Shown here: positions 43,796 through 52,192 of the stretch, piece by piece
Numbering within the stretch: position 1 is the stretch's first letter
How the letters are laid out: each line of letters opens with the position of its first letter
NCBI RefSeq assembly: GCF_001279525.1
Contig: NZ_LGDY01000002.1
Coordinates: 185,210 to 249,209, forward strand
Reading direction: 5' to 3'
Length of the DNA: 64,000 nt
From: Nocardia sp. NRRL S-836
Lineage (GTDB): Bacteria; Actinomycetota; Actinomycetes; Mycobacteriales; Pseudonocardiaceae
Program-made: the position numbers and the translations under genes
The notes under the pieces: model-generated
Told to the model about the DNA's origin: nothing
Databases searched by the model: none
What the model saw: the letters and a program-made list of their open reading frames with translations, nothing else

Positions 43796-46224
43796 GCGGT
43801 GTCCAGCTCCTCCTGCCAGAACCGGCACCCGGTCTCGGCCACGAGGGCGAGGCCGGCGCGTTTCACCTCGTCGGCGGCCCGGTCGTCGCCCATGGCCCGG
43901 TGCACCCCGGCCAGCACGGCGAGCACGCGGGTGCCGCGGACGCGCATCTCCCCGGCGCGGGCACGGTCGCGGGCGTGCAGGGCGAGCCGCAGCGCCTCGG
44001 CGTGCTCGCCGGCCGCGAGGTGGTCGGCCGCGAGACCGGCCAGGGCGTTGACCTCGCCGCGCAGGTAACCGGACTTGAGGCTCATGGCGAGCGCCTCGTT
44101 GTGGGCGTGCATCGCGAGGTCGATCTCACCGCGGGCGCGGTGCACCTCGCCGAGCGTGTCGTGGCCGTCGCCCTCGTCCTTGGCGCTGTGTGCCTCCTGC
44201 GCCTGCTCGATGGCCTTCATCCCGCTCACCATCGCATCGTGGAGGCGGCCACGCGCGAGCGCGAGCTGAGCGTGCGAGTCGAACCCCGGCACCCGGCGCA
44301 CGAGGCCGGGCGGTGCGGCGGCGCGCAGGGCGTCGGCCCTGGCGAGGAACTCCTCCGCGCCGTCGTGGTCGCCCATCAGCTGCAGGACCTCGACGATCGC
44401 GTTGACCGCGAGGATGCGGCCGACGAGCAGGTCCTGGGCCTCGGCGATCTCCAGCGCGCGGGTCACGTGCGCCAGCGAGACCGACAGCGGACCGAGGTCG
44501 AGGTGGACGCCACCGAGGTTGAACAGCACGGCCGGGTTGTCCGGCGACATCTCCAGCGCCTCGCCGAGCAGGTCGGCGGCGACGCGCAGCCGGCCGAGCT
44601 CCCAGTTCACGATGCCGCTGTTGATCAGCAACGACGCCCTGACCCGGTCGTCGCGGTGCTCGCGCAGGATGGCGAGCGCCTTGCCGTAGTGCTCGACGGC
44701 GTCGGCGAGCTGGCCGCCGACGCTCCAGTGCGCGAGACCGAGGCTGCCGTGCATGACGGCCTTCGCGATCTCGTCGCCCGCCTGCGTGGCCGCCGCGAGA
44801 CCGGCGCGGGCGGCGGCGAACCAGTCGACGTGGTGGGCCTGGAAGTGGAAGTGGCCGCGCAGCAGGTCGACGAGCAGCCACGCGATGGGGACCGGACCGG
44901 CCTGGCGGACGGCGGCGACGATGTTGACGCGTTCGGCGTCGAGCCACGCCACGGCGGCGGCTTCGGTCGTGAGGTCGTGCCGTGGCAGGTCTTGCGCCAA
45001 CGGCGGCAGGTCCAGCCGGAAGAACTCCTTGTTGAGCGTGCGCGCCGCCTGCTCGGCGTTCACCAGGTAGTAGTCGAGGAGCCTTGTGCGAGCGCTCTCA
45101 TCGGCTCCGAGGTGCACCGAGTACACGCGGAGCAGGTCGTGGAGGCTGTAGCGGTCGTGCGAGCGGTGCACGAGGTTCGCGGCGACGAGCTGGTCGAGCA
45201 CGTCGGCGGCGTCCTCGTGCAGCAGCGCCGTGGCAGCGCCGACGCCGAAGTCCTGGCCGGGGACCAGCCCGAGCAGCCGGAACAACCGTTGCGCCGCAGC
45301 GGGTTGCGCCCGGTAGGAGAGGTCGAACGTGGCGTTGACGGCGGCGTCGCCCTCGATCTGCAACGCGTCGAGCCGGTCGTCGCCGCGCAGCTCGCTCACG
45401 TAGTCGGGCAGGTAGCGGCCGGCGAGGTTCGCGCCCGCGATGCGCAGCGCCAGCGGGAGGTTGGCGCACAACCTGATCAGCTCGGCGCGGTCGTGGTCTC
45501 CGCCCTCGACGCGCATGTTGTCGAGCAGCGCGTGCGCCTCGTCCGCGTCGAACACGCCGAGGCGGACCTGGTGGTGCTCCGGCAGGTCCGTGCGGCTGGA
45601 GACGAGCACCCGCGCGTGCCCGGCGACGGGCAGCAGCGGGTCGAGCAGCTCGCGGGTGGCGTTGTCGACCACGAACAGCACCCGGCGGTTCCTGAGCAGG
45701 TTCGCGAGCAACGCGTGCTGCGCGGCGAGGTCGACCGGAACCTGCTCGGCGCCGAGCGCGCGCAGGAACCGGGCGAGCGCCTGTTCCGGCCTGACGGGTT
45801 CGCCGGGCGAGAACGCGCGGAGGTCCGCGTACAGCTGGCCGTCCGGGAAGTCCGCGCGCAGGCGGTGGGCGAGGTGGACGGCGAAGGAGGTCTTGCCGAC
45901 GCCGGGCGGCCCGGTGACGGCCAGGACGGCGGCCTCGCTCGCGAGTGCTCGCTCGAGCTCACGCGCGCGGCCGACGAAGTCCGGGAGGTCGGCCGGCAGC
46001 TGGCTCGGACCGGGCGGGCGGCGCACGAGCCGGTAGCCCAGCGGCTCGGTGACGACCTGCTCGGTGCGGCGCAGGCGCTGCACGAGGTTGCGCAACGCCG
46101 CCCGCGGGTTGCCCGGTGGATCAGCCGGCCAGACGGCGGCCACGAGGTCGTCGAAGGGGACCGGTTCGCCCTGGCTCGCCGCGAGTGCTTCGAGGAGTGC
46201 GCGCAGCCTGCTTGCCTCCGCCAT
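43792..46224 (-). CDS. AfsR-like regulator: winged helix, NB-ARC ATPase, TPR (first of tandem pair)
   Basis: An 810-aa protein with the same architecture as its downstream neighbour: winged helix (1-75), NB-ARC with Walker A GPPGVGKTSFAVHLA (105-118), SSRTDLPEHHQVRLGVF, and TPR repeats in the C-terminal half. Shared blocks such as NPRAALRNLVQRLR and QLPADLPDFVGRA show the two arose by tandem duplication. ATG 46224 starts MAEASRLRAL. The upstream intergenic region (46225-46636) is shared with the divergent rpfA gene. The BTAD domain is missing here too. Probable ligand- or ATP-gated regulator. Confidence 0.87.
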   Translation of the reverse strand: MAEASRLRALLEALAASQGEPVPFDDLVAAVWPADPPGNPRAALRNLVQRLRRTEQVVTEPLGYRLVRRPPGPSQLPADLPDFVGRARELERALASEAAVLAVTGPPGVGKTSFAVHLAHRLRADFPDGQLYADLRAFSPGEPVRPEQALARFLRALGAEQVPVDLAAQHALLANLLRNRRVLFVVDNATRELLDPLLPVAGHARVLVSSRTDLPEHHQVRLGVFDADEAHALLDNMRVEGGDHDRAELIRLCANLPLALRIAGANLAGRYLPDYVSELRGDDRLDALQIEGDAAVNATFDLSYRAQPAAAQRLFRLLGLVPGQDFGVGAATALLHEDAADVLDQLVAANLVHRSHDRYSLHDLLRVYSVHLGADESARTRLLDYYLVNAEQAARTLNKEFFRLDLPPLAQDLPRHDLTTEAAAVAWLDAERVNIVAAVRQAGPVPIAWLLVDLLRGHFHFQAHHVDWFAAARAGLAAATQAGDEIAKAVMHGSLGLAHWSVGGQLADAVEHYGKALAILREHRDDRVRASLLINSGIVNWELGRLRVAADLLGEALEMSPDNPAVLFNLGGVHLDLGPLSVSLAHVTRALEIAEAQDLLVGRILAVNAIVEVLQLMGDHDGAEEFLARADALRAAAPPGLVRRVPGFDSHAQLALARGRLHDAMVSGMKAIEQAQEAHSAKDEGDGHDTLGEVHRARGEIDLAMHAHNEALAMSLKSGYLRGEVNALAGLAADHLAAGEHAEALRLALHARDRARAGEMRVRGTRVLAVLAGVHRAMGDDRAADEVKRAGLALVAETGCRFWQEELDTA

Positions 46225-46402
46225 ACCTTGATCGTAGGGACGTCCCCCGACCGGGAGGAGGCTGTCTCCGATGGCCTAGTCGCCGTGAGCCACGACTCAC
46301 TTTGAGTGATAGTTCTCGGCCGATCTCAGTATGGAAACAGACCGATAACGGCGTCTTTGAGCTGCGATTTTAGGCGTACTACCCAACTTCCCTGATCGTT
46401 AC

Positions 46403-46418
46403 CGTGATTTGGATCACA
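46403..46418 (+). promoter_or_regulatory. CRP-like binding site upstream of rpfA
   Basis: CGTGATTTGGATCACA matches the CRP dyad TGTGA-N6-TCACA except for the first base. The M. tuberculosis rpfA gene is known to be under CRP (Rv3676) control. With a possible minus-10 at TACGTA (46450-46455), the site centres about 50 bp upstream of a start site. Confidence 0.6.
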
Positions 46419-46496
46419 GGGTGATACGTTTGGTGCGGGTCCTCCCGGTTACGTACCGTCGCTTCTCGGTCGGCCCCGAACCGGCCAAGAGCACCA

Positions 46497-46571
46497 CCGG
46501 AAGACCGAACACCGAGCCCAGTCCAGGGGTCTTCCGGAACAACCCCGAGCGAGAGAAGCCGCCGGACTGGG
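46497..46571 (+). ncRNA. Structured rpfA leader with possible pseudoknot
   Basis: CCGGAAGACC (46497-46506) pairs perfectly with GGTCTTCCGG (46528-46537). The loop contains CCCAGTCC (46517-46524), which is perfectly complementary to GGACTGGG (46564-46571), giving an H-type pseudoknot. A further hairpin (GCAGGA 46574-46579 with TCCTGC 46605-46610, enclosing GGGC/GCCC) ends 19 bp before the ribosome-binding site. A regulatory role is only inferred. Confidence 0.45.
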
Positions 46572-46636
46572 ACGCAGGAGCACACCGGGCACCCGAGCCC
46601 GAGTTCCTGCCGCAGGTGTGGTGGAACGAGAGGCAC

Positions 46637-47284
46637 ATGGCTTTCAACCGTGGCACGCAGGGCAAGCAGTCTTCCGCCGCTCGCACTATCGCCAAGGTCG
46701 CGGTCGCCGGCATCATCGCCGGCGCCCCTCTGGGCCTGGCCGTTGGCACCGCCAGCGCCGCCCCCTCGATGGACTGGGACGCCGTCGCCAAGTGCGAGAG
46801 CGGCAACAACTGGTCCATCAACACCGGAAACGGCTACTACGGTGGCCTCCAGTTCTCGATGCAGACCTGGCAAGGCCACGGAGGCCAGGGCAACCCGGCC
46901 GCCGCCTCCCGCGAGGAGCAGATCCGCGTCGCAGAGCGCGTGCTGCAGACCCAGGGGTACAAGGCCTGGCCGACCTGCGGTGTGAAGGGCCTCGGCGGCC
47001 AGACCGCCCCCGCCCCGGCTCGCAAGGCCGCCCCCGCGCCCGCCCAGCAGCAGCAGCGCCAGGCGCAGCCTCAGCAGCGCCAGGCCGCCGCAGTGCCGGT
47101 CGCGCCGGTCGCGGGTTCGCTGACGAACCCGAACGGCAACTACGAGATCAAGGCCGGCGACACGCTGTCGAAGATCGCTACCGAGCAGAAGGTCGCCGGT
47201 GGCTGGCAGGCGATCGTGGAGAAGAACAAGGGGTTCCTGACGAACCCCGACCTGATCTTCCCCGGGCACAAGATCGCGATCTGA
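46637..47284 (+). CDS. rpfA: Resuscitation-promoting factor: transglycosylase-like domain plus LysM
   Basis: A 215-aa secreted cell-wall hydrolase. The signal peptide ends near GTASAAP (about residue 41). The Rpf domain (about 42-118) is MDWDAVAKCESGNNWSINTG, with the catalytic Glu in KCESG, and YYGGLQFSMQTWQGHGG. A Pro/Ala/Gln linker leads to a LysM domain (about 165-215: YEIKAGDTLSKIATEQKV). It cleaves peptidoglycan glycan strands and promotes regrowth. ATG 46637 follows GAGAGG. The long leader and CRP-like site suggest tight control. The position between moa genes matches mycobacterial rpfA. Confidence 0.9.
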   Translation: MAFNRGTQGKQSSAARTIAKVAVAGIIAGAPLGLAVGTASAAPSMDWDAVAKCESGNNWSINTGNGYYGGLQFSMQTWQGHGGQGNPAAASREEQIRVAERVLQTQGYKAWPTCGVKGLGGQTAPAPARKAAPAPAQQQQRQAQPQQRQAAAVPVAPVAGSLTNPNGNYEIKAGDTLSKIATEQKVAGGWQAIVEKNKGFLTNPDLIFPGHKIAI

Positions 47285-47343
47285 CGCGTGGTCACTGACG
47301 CTTAGTCAGCAGGACTGTCGGCCCTTCGGGCTGATGCAAGTTG

Positions 47344-47382
47344 CAGGGACCTCACCGCTACCCCCCGGCGGTGAGGTCCCTG
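47344..47382 (+). terminator. Hairpin terminator after rpfA
   Basis: Perfect 15-bp stem (47344-47358 with 47368-47382), 60 bp after the rpfA stop and just before the convergent DUF4185 gene. Confidence 0.8.
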
Positions 47383-47424
47383 TTCGCGTTGGGTCGAGTC
47401 GCGTCCCGTGGCCGGCACGATGTC

Positions 47425-48900
47425 CTAGTCGGTCGGCGCCATCGCCCCCGCCCGGTGGCGTGCCGCCGACACCCCGGTGTTGGCGCTCGCCGCGGACCTG
47501 GTCACCGCCGCGATGTCGGCTCTGCTCACGCGGTTGTCGGTGTTGTCGCCGAGCACCGCGATCTGCTCGGCCAGCGGCAGCTCCTGCCACTGCGGCGACA
47601 CCGGCCCGACGTGCCCGGGAAGTGCGGGCTCGTCCTTCGTCACCGCCAGCGTGGCGCCGACCGAGCCACGCGCCGCGACGGTGCCGTACAGGTTGCCGGT
47701 CCACTGGCGGACGCCGTAGTACTCCGACCCGACCCATTGCGACAACAGGATGTGGGAGTTCGCCAACGTCGAGTACGGATGCACGATCGGCGCGTAGATG
47801 TTCTGGGCCTGCGCGTAGGTCACCTGGGTCTTCGGGGCGGTCCACAGGCCTGTCGGGTACGTCGCCGTCTGGGTGACCGCGCCGCGGCCGCCGTTGAGGA
47901 ACGACAACACGACCCGTCCCTCGATGACCTGTGCCGACAACTCGCCGATGGCTTCGGTGCGACTCGGTGCGTTGATGATCGGCGTGATCGGCCCGTACTG
48001 GCGCCAGTCCCAGCGACCGGAGCCGTCGACACCCCAGAAGCGGTATTGGCTGTAGTTCCACATCTTGTCCCACGGCACCCGCATGAGGTGGATGCCACCG
48101 CCGTTCCAGCGGCCCTCGTTGGTCCCGTAGACGTAGACGAAGTTCTCACCCGGCCACATGATCATGGTGTTGTTCTGGAACAGGCTCATGTCGCCGCTGT
48201 TCCAGTAGTCCATGTTCTCCCGGTTGGTCTCCAGGTTCCACGTGGTGGTCCAGTTCTCCGCGTGGGTGTCGGTGGACGTCCACAGCCGGGAGTACCAGGT
48301 GCGCCAGCTGCCACCGGCACTCGGGATGCCGCCCTGCTCGGGGATCGCCCAGTCGCGCACACCGAACGTGGACATGATGTAGCGGCCATCGGGCAGGTGG
48401 ATCAGGTCGTTGGGGATCTCGGTGACGACCTGCCCCGGCGTGTTCCTGGCGTAGTTGGGATCGTTGTGCCGGTAGGGGATCATTTCCTTGGCCCGTGAGC
48501 CACCGATGGCGTTGTCCCAGCGGATACCGTTCTGCAGGTCGGTGTTCGACTGGCGCAGCCCGACGGGCGAACGCCACCCGGTGACGTTGACCGGCACCGG
48601 CTGGTCGAAGGTGTCGCCGAAGATCGAGATGCAGTAACCGTGGTTGGTCCGTGCCGTGAACCCGAGGTCGGTGCCCCGGAAGCCGAACCGGGCCGTCTCG
48701 TCGCCCGTGAGGTCCTTGAGGTAGCCGGCCCGCGGAGTACCGGCTGCGCCGGCCGTCGCGGCGCCAAGGCCGCCGAGCCCGCCACCGGCGCCGAGCAGTG
48801 CGCCGGCGGCACCCTTGAGGAACGTCGCACGGCTGATGCCGCGACCCGTCCGTGCTGTCGGATCGGTGCCATCGCCGCTGGTGTGGTCGTCGCGTCGCAT
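47425..48900 (-). CDS. Secreted DUF4185-containing protein
   Basis: A 491-aa protein. The N-terminal export signal is Tat-like but lacks the twin Arg (RGISRATFLKGAAGALLGAG). The mature part is a beta-propeller-like DUF4185 domain with a metal-site-like GFTARTNHGYCISIFGDTFDQ and NNTMIMWPGENFVYVYGTNEG. Many Trp/Tyr repeats suggest carbohydrate binding, and related domains resemble glycosidases. ATG 48900 is preceded by GAGGAGC; the frame to 48945 adds a poor N-terminus. Located between rpfA and moaE, on the moa strand. Confidence 0.75.
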   Translation of the reverse strand: MRRDDHTSGDGTDPTARTGRGISRATFLKGAAGALLGAGGGLGGLGAATAGAAGTPRAGYLKDLTGDETARFGFRGTDLGFTARTNHGYCISIFGDTFDQPVPVNVTGWRSPVGLRQSNTDLQNGIRWDNAIGGSRAKEMIPYRHNDPNYARNTPGQVVTEIPNDLIHLPDGRYIMSTFGVRDWAIPEQGGIPSAGGSWRTWYSRLWTSTDTHAENWTTTWNLETNRENMDYWNSGDMSLFQNNTMIMWPGENFVYVYGTNEGRWNGGGIHLMRVPWDKMWNYSQYRFWGVDGSGRWDWRQYGPITPIINAPSRTEAIGELSAQVIEGRVVLSFLNGGRGAVTQTATYPTGLWTAPKTQVTYAQAQNIYAPIVHPYSTLANSHILLSQWVGSEYYGVRQWTGNLYGTVAARGSVGATLAVTKDEPALPGHVGPVSPQWQELPLAEQIAVLGDNTDNRVSRADIAAVTRSAASANTGVSAARHRAGAMAPTD

Positions 48901-49019
48901 TCCGCTCCTCAGGGGTGCTCGCTGTGTGACCACGACGCTACCCACTGTTGCGGAAGACCGGAATGAGCAGATTTTGCCAGTGCCGGTACGTCAGTCCCGA
49001 AAACCGGGCAGCAGGTCGG

Positions 49020-49445
49020 CTAGGGGCAGTTGACCCACTCGTCGGTGTTGTCGGAGAAGACCTGGCGTTTCCACACCGGGAGGCGGGCCTTCACCTCGTC
49101 CACGAGGTCCGCGCACAGCGAGAAGGCCTCTTTGCGGTGTTCTGCCGCCACGGCGCAGGCGAGGGCGACGTCGCCGATCTTCAGCGGGCCCACCCGGTGG
49201 GAGACCGCGATGCCGTGGACGCCGTCGTAGCGGTTCGCCAGGGAGGCGACCACCTCCGTCACCACGTCCTGTGCGGAGGGGTGGGAGTGGTATTCGAGTT
49301 CGAGGACCGAGCGGCCGCCGTCGTGGTCGCGGACCACGCCCGAGAACGTGACGACTGCCCCCGCTCGGTCGGAGGTGACCAGGGCCGCGTGTTCCTCCAC
49401 CGAGAGGGGGGCCTCGGTCACGGCGGCGCGCAGTACGACGCTCAC
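49020..49445 (-). CDS. moaE: Molybdopterin synthase large subunit MoaE
   Basis: A 141-aa protein with GAVVTFSGVVRDHDGG, HRVGPLKIGDVALACAVAAEHRKEAF and PVWKRQVF, matching the MoaE catalytic lysines. With MoaD it inserts two sulfurs into precursor Z to make molybdopterin. GTG 49445 overlaps the mog stop by 4 bp. The GTGA-coupled trio moaC-mog-moaE runs on the minus strand. Confidence 0.93.
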   Translation of the reverse strand: MSVVLRAAVTEAPLSVEEHAALVTSDRAGAVVTFSGVVRDHDGGRSVLELEYHSHPSAQDVVTEVVASLANRYDGVHGIAVSHRVGPLKIGDVALACAVAAEHRKEAFSLCADLVDEVKARLPVWKRQVFSDNTDEWVNCP

Positions 49446-49912
49446 TTGTGGTCTCCTCCGCGGAGTTGGTCCAGGGCGTGGGTCACGACCTTGGCGAGGA
49501 CGTTCAGGCCGTCGCGGACTCCGCCGGTGGAGCCGGGCAGGTTCACGACCAGGGTGCGGGCGGCGACGCCTGCCACGCCCCTGGAGAGGACCGAGCCGGG
49601 GACCTCCGGCCAGCCTGACATGCGGATGGCGTCGGCCAGGCCCGGGATCTCGTAGTCCAGGACGGCTCTCGTGGCTTCCGGGGTGCGGTCGGTCGGGGCG
49701 ATGCCGGTGCCGCCGGTGGTGATGACCAGGTCCGCGCCCGCGGTGATGGCCGCGGTGAGGGCTTCCTGGACCGGATCGCCGTCGGGGACCACCACCGGCT
49801 GGCCGACCTCGAAGCCTTGATCGGTGAGCCAGGTGGTGATCAGGGGACCGCTGCGGTCCGCGTAGACGCCTGCGGCGGCGCGGTTGGAGGCGGTGATGAC
49901 CACTGCTTTCAC
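49442..49912 (-). CDS. mog: Molybdopterin adenylyltransferase (MogA/MoaB)
   Basis: A 156-aa protein starting VKAVVITASNRAAAGVYADRSGP. The MoCF_biosynth fold shows TTGGTGIAPTDRTPEAT and LVVNLPGSTGGVRDGL. It adenylates molybdopterin before metal insertion. GTG 49912 overlaps moaC's stop; a far longer frame upstream runs antisense to malic enzyme and is rejected. Confidence 0.92.
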   Translation of the reverse strand: MKAVVITASNRAAAGVYADRSGPLITTWLTDQGFEVGQPVVVPDGDPVQEALTAAITAGADLVITTGGTGIAPTDRTPEATRAVLDYEIPGLADAIRMSGWPEVPGSVLSRGVAGVAARTLVVNLPGSTGGVRDGLNVLAKVVTHALDQLRGGDHK

Positions 49913-50382
49913 GGGCGCTCCCACAGGCCGGACTTGCCGCCTTCCTTGCGTTCCACGCGCACCGCGTTCAGGGTGGCGGCCGGGTCCACGGATTTCACCA
50001 TGTCGTGCAACGTCAAGCCGGCCACGGAGACGGCGGTCAGGGCCTCCATCTCCACACCGGTGCGGTCGGTGGTGCGGACCGTGGCGGTGATGAGGACCGA
50101 GGTGTCGGCCAGTGCCAGGTCGACCACCACCGCGGACAGGGCGATCGGGTGGCAGAGCGGGACCAGTTCCCAGGTGCGTTTCGCGGCCATGATGCCCGCG
50201 ATGCGGGCCGTGGCCAGTGCGTCGCCCTTGGGCAGGCCGTCGGAGCCCAGCAGTGCTACCACCTCGGCGGTCGTCTGCAGGACGCCCGTGGCGACGGCCG
50301 TGCGGGTGGTCTGCTCCTTGCCGGACACGTCGACCATGCGGGCCGCGCCTTGTGAGTCCAGGTGGGTGAACTGCTTGGTCAT
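49909..50382 (-). CDS. moaC: Cyclic pyranopterin monophosphate synthase MoaC
   Basis: A 157-aa protein with RMVDVSGKEQTTRTAVATG, the catalytic LVPLCHPI and LHDMVKSVDP, turning the MoaA product into cyclic pyranopterin monophosphate. ATG 50382. First gene of the moaC-mog-moaE operon. malic enzyme precedes it on the same strand with a 48-bp gap. Confidence 0.94.
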   Translation of the reverse strand: MTKQFTHLDSQGAARMVDVSGKEQTTRTAVATGVLQTTAEVVALLGSDGLPKGDALATARIAGIMAAKRTWELVPLCHPIALSAVVVDLALADTSVLITATVRTTDRTGVEMEALTAVSVAGLTLHDMVKSVDPAATLNAVRVERKEGGKSGLWERP

Positions 50383-50430
50383 ACCGCGATCGTATGCCTG
50401 CCCACGGTGCGCGGCCCCGTGCCGGAAGGC

Positions 50431-51813
50431 CTAGGAGGTGGCTGCCTTGCGCACGGCCTCGGCCACGGCCGGGGCGACGGTGTTGTCGAAGACCGACGGG
50501 ACGATGAACGAGGCGTTCAGGCGGTCGCCGTCCACCACGTCCGCGATGGCCTGGGCTGCGGCCAGCAGCATCGCGTCGGTGATGGTGCGGGCGTGCGCGT
50601 CCAGCAGGCCGCGGAAGACGCCGGGGAACGCCAGGACGTTGTTGATCTGGTTCGGGAAGTCCGAGCGGCCGGTCGCGACGACGGCGGCGTGCTGCTGGGC
50701 CTCCATCGGGTCGATCTCGGGGTCCGGGTTGGCCAGCGCGAACACGATGGCGTCCTTGGCCATCGTGGCGACCTGCTCGGCGCCGAAGAGGTTCGGGGCC
50801 GAGACGCCGATGAACACGTCCGAGCCGACCAGCGCGTCGTGCAGGCGGCCGGACTGGTTGTCCTTGTTCGTCGAGGCGGCGATGGACTTCAGGTTCGCGT
50901 CCAGGCCGGGGCGGTCGCGGTGCACGATGCCGTCGACGTCCACGGCGATGATGTCGCCGGGCTCCTGGGCCTGCAGCAGGCGGATGATCGCGGAACCGGC
51001 CGCGCCGACACCGCAGACGGTGATGCGGCAGTCCTTGATGTCCTTGTTCACGACGCGCAGGGCGTTGCGCAGGGCGGCCACGACCACGATCGCGGTGCCG
51101 TGCTGGTCGTCGTGGAAGACCGGGATGTCGAGCTTCTCGCGCAGGCGGGCCTCGATCTCGAAGCAGCGCGGCGCGGAGATGTCTTCGAGGTTGATGCCGC
51201 CGTACACGGGAGCGATGAGCTCGACCGCGCGGATGATCTCCTCGGTGTCCTGGGTGTCCAGGCAGACCGGCCAGGCGTCGACGCCGGCGAACTTCTTGAA
51301 CAGCGCCGCCTTGCCCTCCATCACCGGCAGCGCGGCGGCGGGGCCGAGGTTGCCCAGGCCCAGCACGGCGGAGCCGTCGGTGACCACGGCGACGGTGTTG
51401 CGCTTGATGGTCAGGCGGCGCGCGTCGTCCGGGTTCTTGGCGATCGCCTCGCACACGCGGGCCACGCCCGGCGTGTACGCGCGGGAGAGGTCGTCGCGGT
51501 TGCGCAGCGGCACCTTCGACGCGATCTCGATCTTGCCGCCGAGGTGCACGAGGAACGTGCGGTCCGACACCTTGCGGACGACGATGCCGGGCAGCGTCTC
51601 CAGCGTGTCGGTGATGTCCTTGGCGTGGTTCGCCGAGAGGGCGTTGCAGGTGAGGTCGATGACGACGCGGTCGTTGTGCGACTCCACGACGTCGAACGCC
51701 GTGATCACGCCGCCCGCGCGGCCGACGGCCGTAGTCAGGTCACCCGCGGCGCTCGCTGACGGCGGCGCCTCCAGACGAACGGTGATCGAGTAACCAGGGC
51801 CGGGGACCGGCAT
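50431..51813 (-). CDS. NAD(P)-dependent malic enzyme with N-terminal ACT-like domain
   Basis: A 460-aa enzyme. An ACT-like regulatory domain (1-80, [19 protein letters not shown]) precedes the catalytic part with [47 protein letters not shown], nucleotide-binding [11 protein letters not shown] and [13 protein letters not shown]. It oxidatively decarboxylates malate to pyruvate. ATG 51813 with GAGGAAG upstream is preferred over the ATG five codons earlier. NAD versus NADP preference cannot be called. The ACT domain suggests amino-acid control, which is inference. Confidence 0.93.
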   Translation of the reverse strand: MPVPGPGYSITVRLEAPPSASAAGDLTTAVGRAGGVITAFDVVESHNDRVVIDLTCNALSANHAKDITDTLETLPGIVVRKVSDRTFLVHLGGKIEIASKVPLRNRDDLSRAYTPGVARVCEAIAKNPDDARRLTIKRNTVAVVTDGSAVLGLGNLGPAAALPVMEGKAALFKKFAGVDAWPVCLDTQDTEEIIRAVELIAPVYGGINLEDISAPRCFEIEARLREKLDIPVFHDDQHGTAIVVVAALRNALRVVNKDIKDCRITVCGVGAAGSAIIRLLQAQEPGDIIAVDVDGIVHRDRPGLDANLKSIAASTNKDNQSGRLHDALVGSDVFIGVSAPNLFGAEQVATMAKDAIVFALANPDPEIDPMEAQQHAAVVATGRSDFPNQINNVLAFPGVFRGLLDAHARTITDAMLLAAAQAIADVVDGDRLNASFIVPSVFDNTVAPAVAEAVRKAATS

Positions 51814-51921
51814 CGTTCTTCCTCCCACGAATTGCTGCTCACGCGGGAAGTGAGCCTATCCCCGGCCCCAATGCGGAACGCACGCGACTCGGCCAGTCTT
51901 AAGACCGGCCTGACAATCCAC

Positions 51922-52107
51922 TCAGGACCGGTTGATCTCGGTCACCGGGTGGGTGTACGGGAGCTGGTCCACCGGCAGCGGGAACGTCACCGTGCCGAAC
52001 GGCGAGAGCGCACCCTGCAGGTCACTGGTCAGTTCGGTGACGGGGTGACCGCCTTCCGGACCTTCCGGCCAGTGCGGGTCGACCCGTCCAGGGCGTCCTT
52101 TCGCCAC
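51922..52107 (-). CDS. Small conserved-position hypothetical protein
   Basis: A 61-aa protein, VAKGRPGRVDPHWPEGPEGG..., with no membrane segment; it is polar and Pro/Gly-rich with a C-terminal half DLQGALSPFGTVTFPLPVDQLPYTHPVTE. GTG 52107 is preceded by a strong GAGGAGGAG. It is divergent from the helicase-associated gene by 85 bp, the place of the small Rv0863 gene in M. tuberculosis (from memory). Longer frames overlap the neighbour. Function unknown. Confidence 0.68.
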   Translation of the reverse strand: MAKGRPGRVDPHWPEGPEGGHPVTELTSDLQGALSPFGTVTFPLPVDQLPYTHPVTEINRS

Positions 52108-52192
52108 GATCTCCTCCTCGGTGGTGCCTGCTGACCCGACAAGTGTGACAGAGCACGACGAGTTCACCAGCGGCCCATATACCGTGGTGAGA

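Larger units (their letters stand above)
46225..46636 (+). other. Intergenic leader and promoter region between the regulator pair and rpfA
   Basis: A 412-bp divergent region. It holds an AT-richer part (46290-46440) with a CRP-like site, then a structured 5' leader of rpfA (46480-46615) with a possible pseudoknot. No gene is supported: an in-frame upstream extension of rpfA from 46409 has no start-site logic and would spoil the signal peptide. I could not find the conserved blocks of the c-di-AMP riboswitch (GGGGACC, AGCTAACC) in it. Confidence 0.6.

Noticed and set aside
46409..46636. In-frame upstream extension of rpfA
   Set aside because: It would put 76 extra residues before a normal signal peptide and overlap the CRP-like site; a proper ribosome-binding site precedes ATG 46637.
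46225..46636. c-di-AMP (ydaO) riboswitch in the rpfA leader
   Set aside because: Expected from other actinobacteria, but its conserved sequence blocks could not be found by eye; kept as an unclassified structured leader.
47425..48900. Classical twin-arginine signal in the DUF4185 protein
   Set aside because: The segment is Tat-like but has a single Arg before the hydrophobic part; export is likely but the route is unclear.
52121..52192. Upstream extension of the helicase-associated protein
   Set aside because: Would run through the minus-10 (TATACC) and the ribosome-binding site of the divergent small gene.
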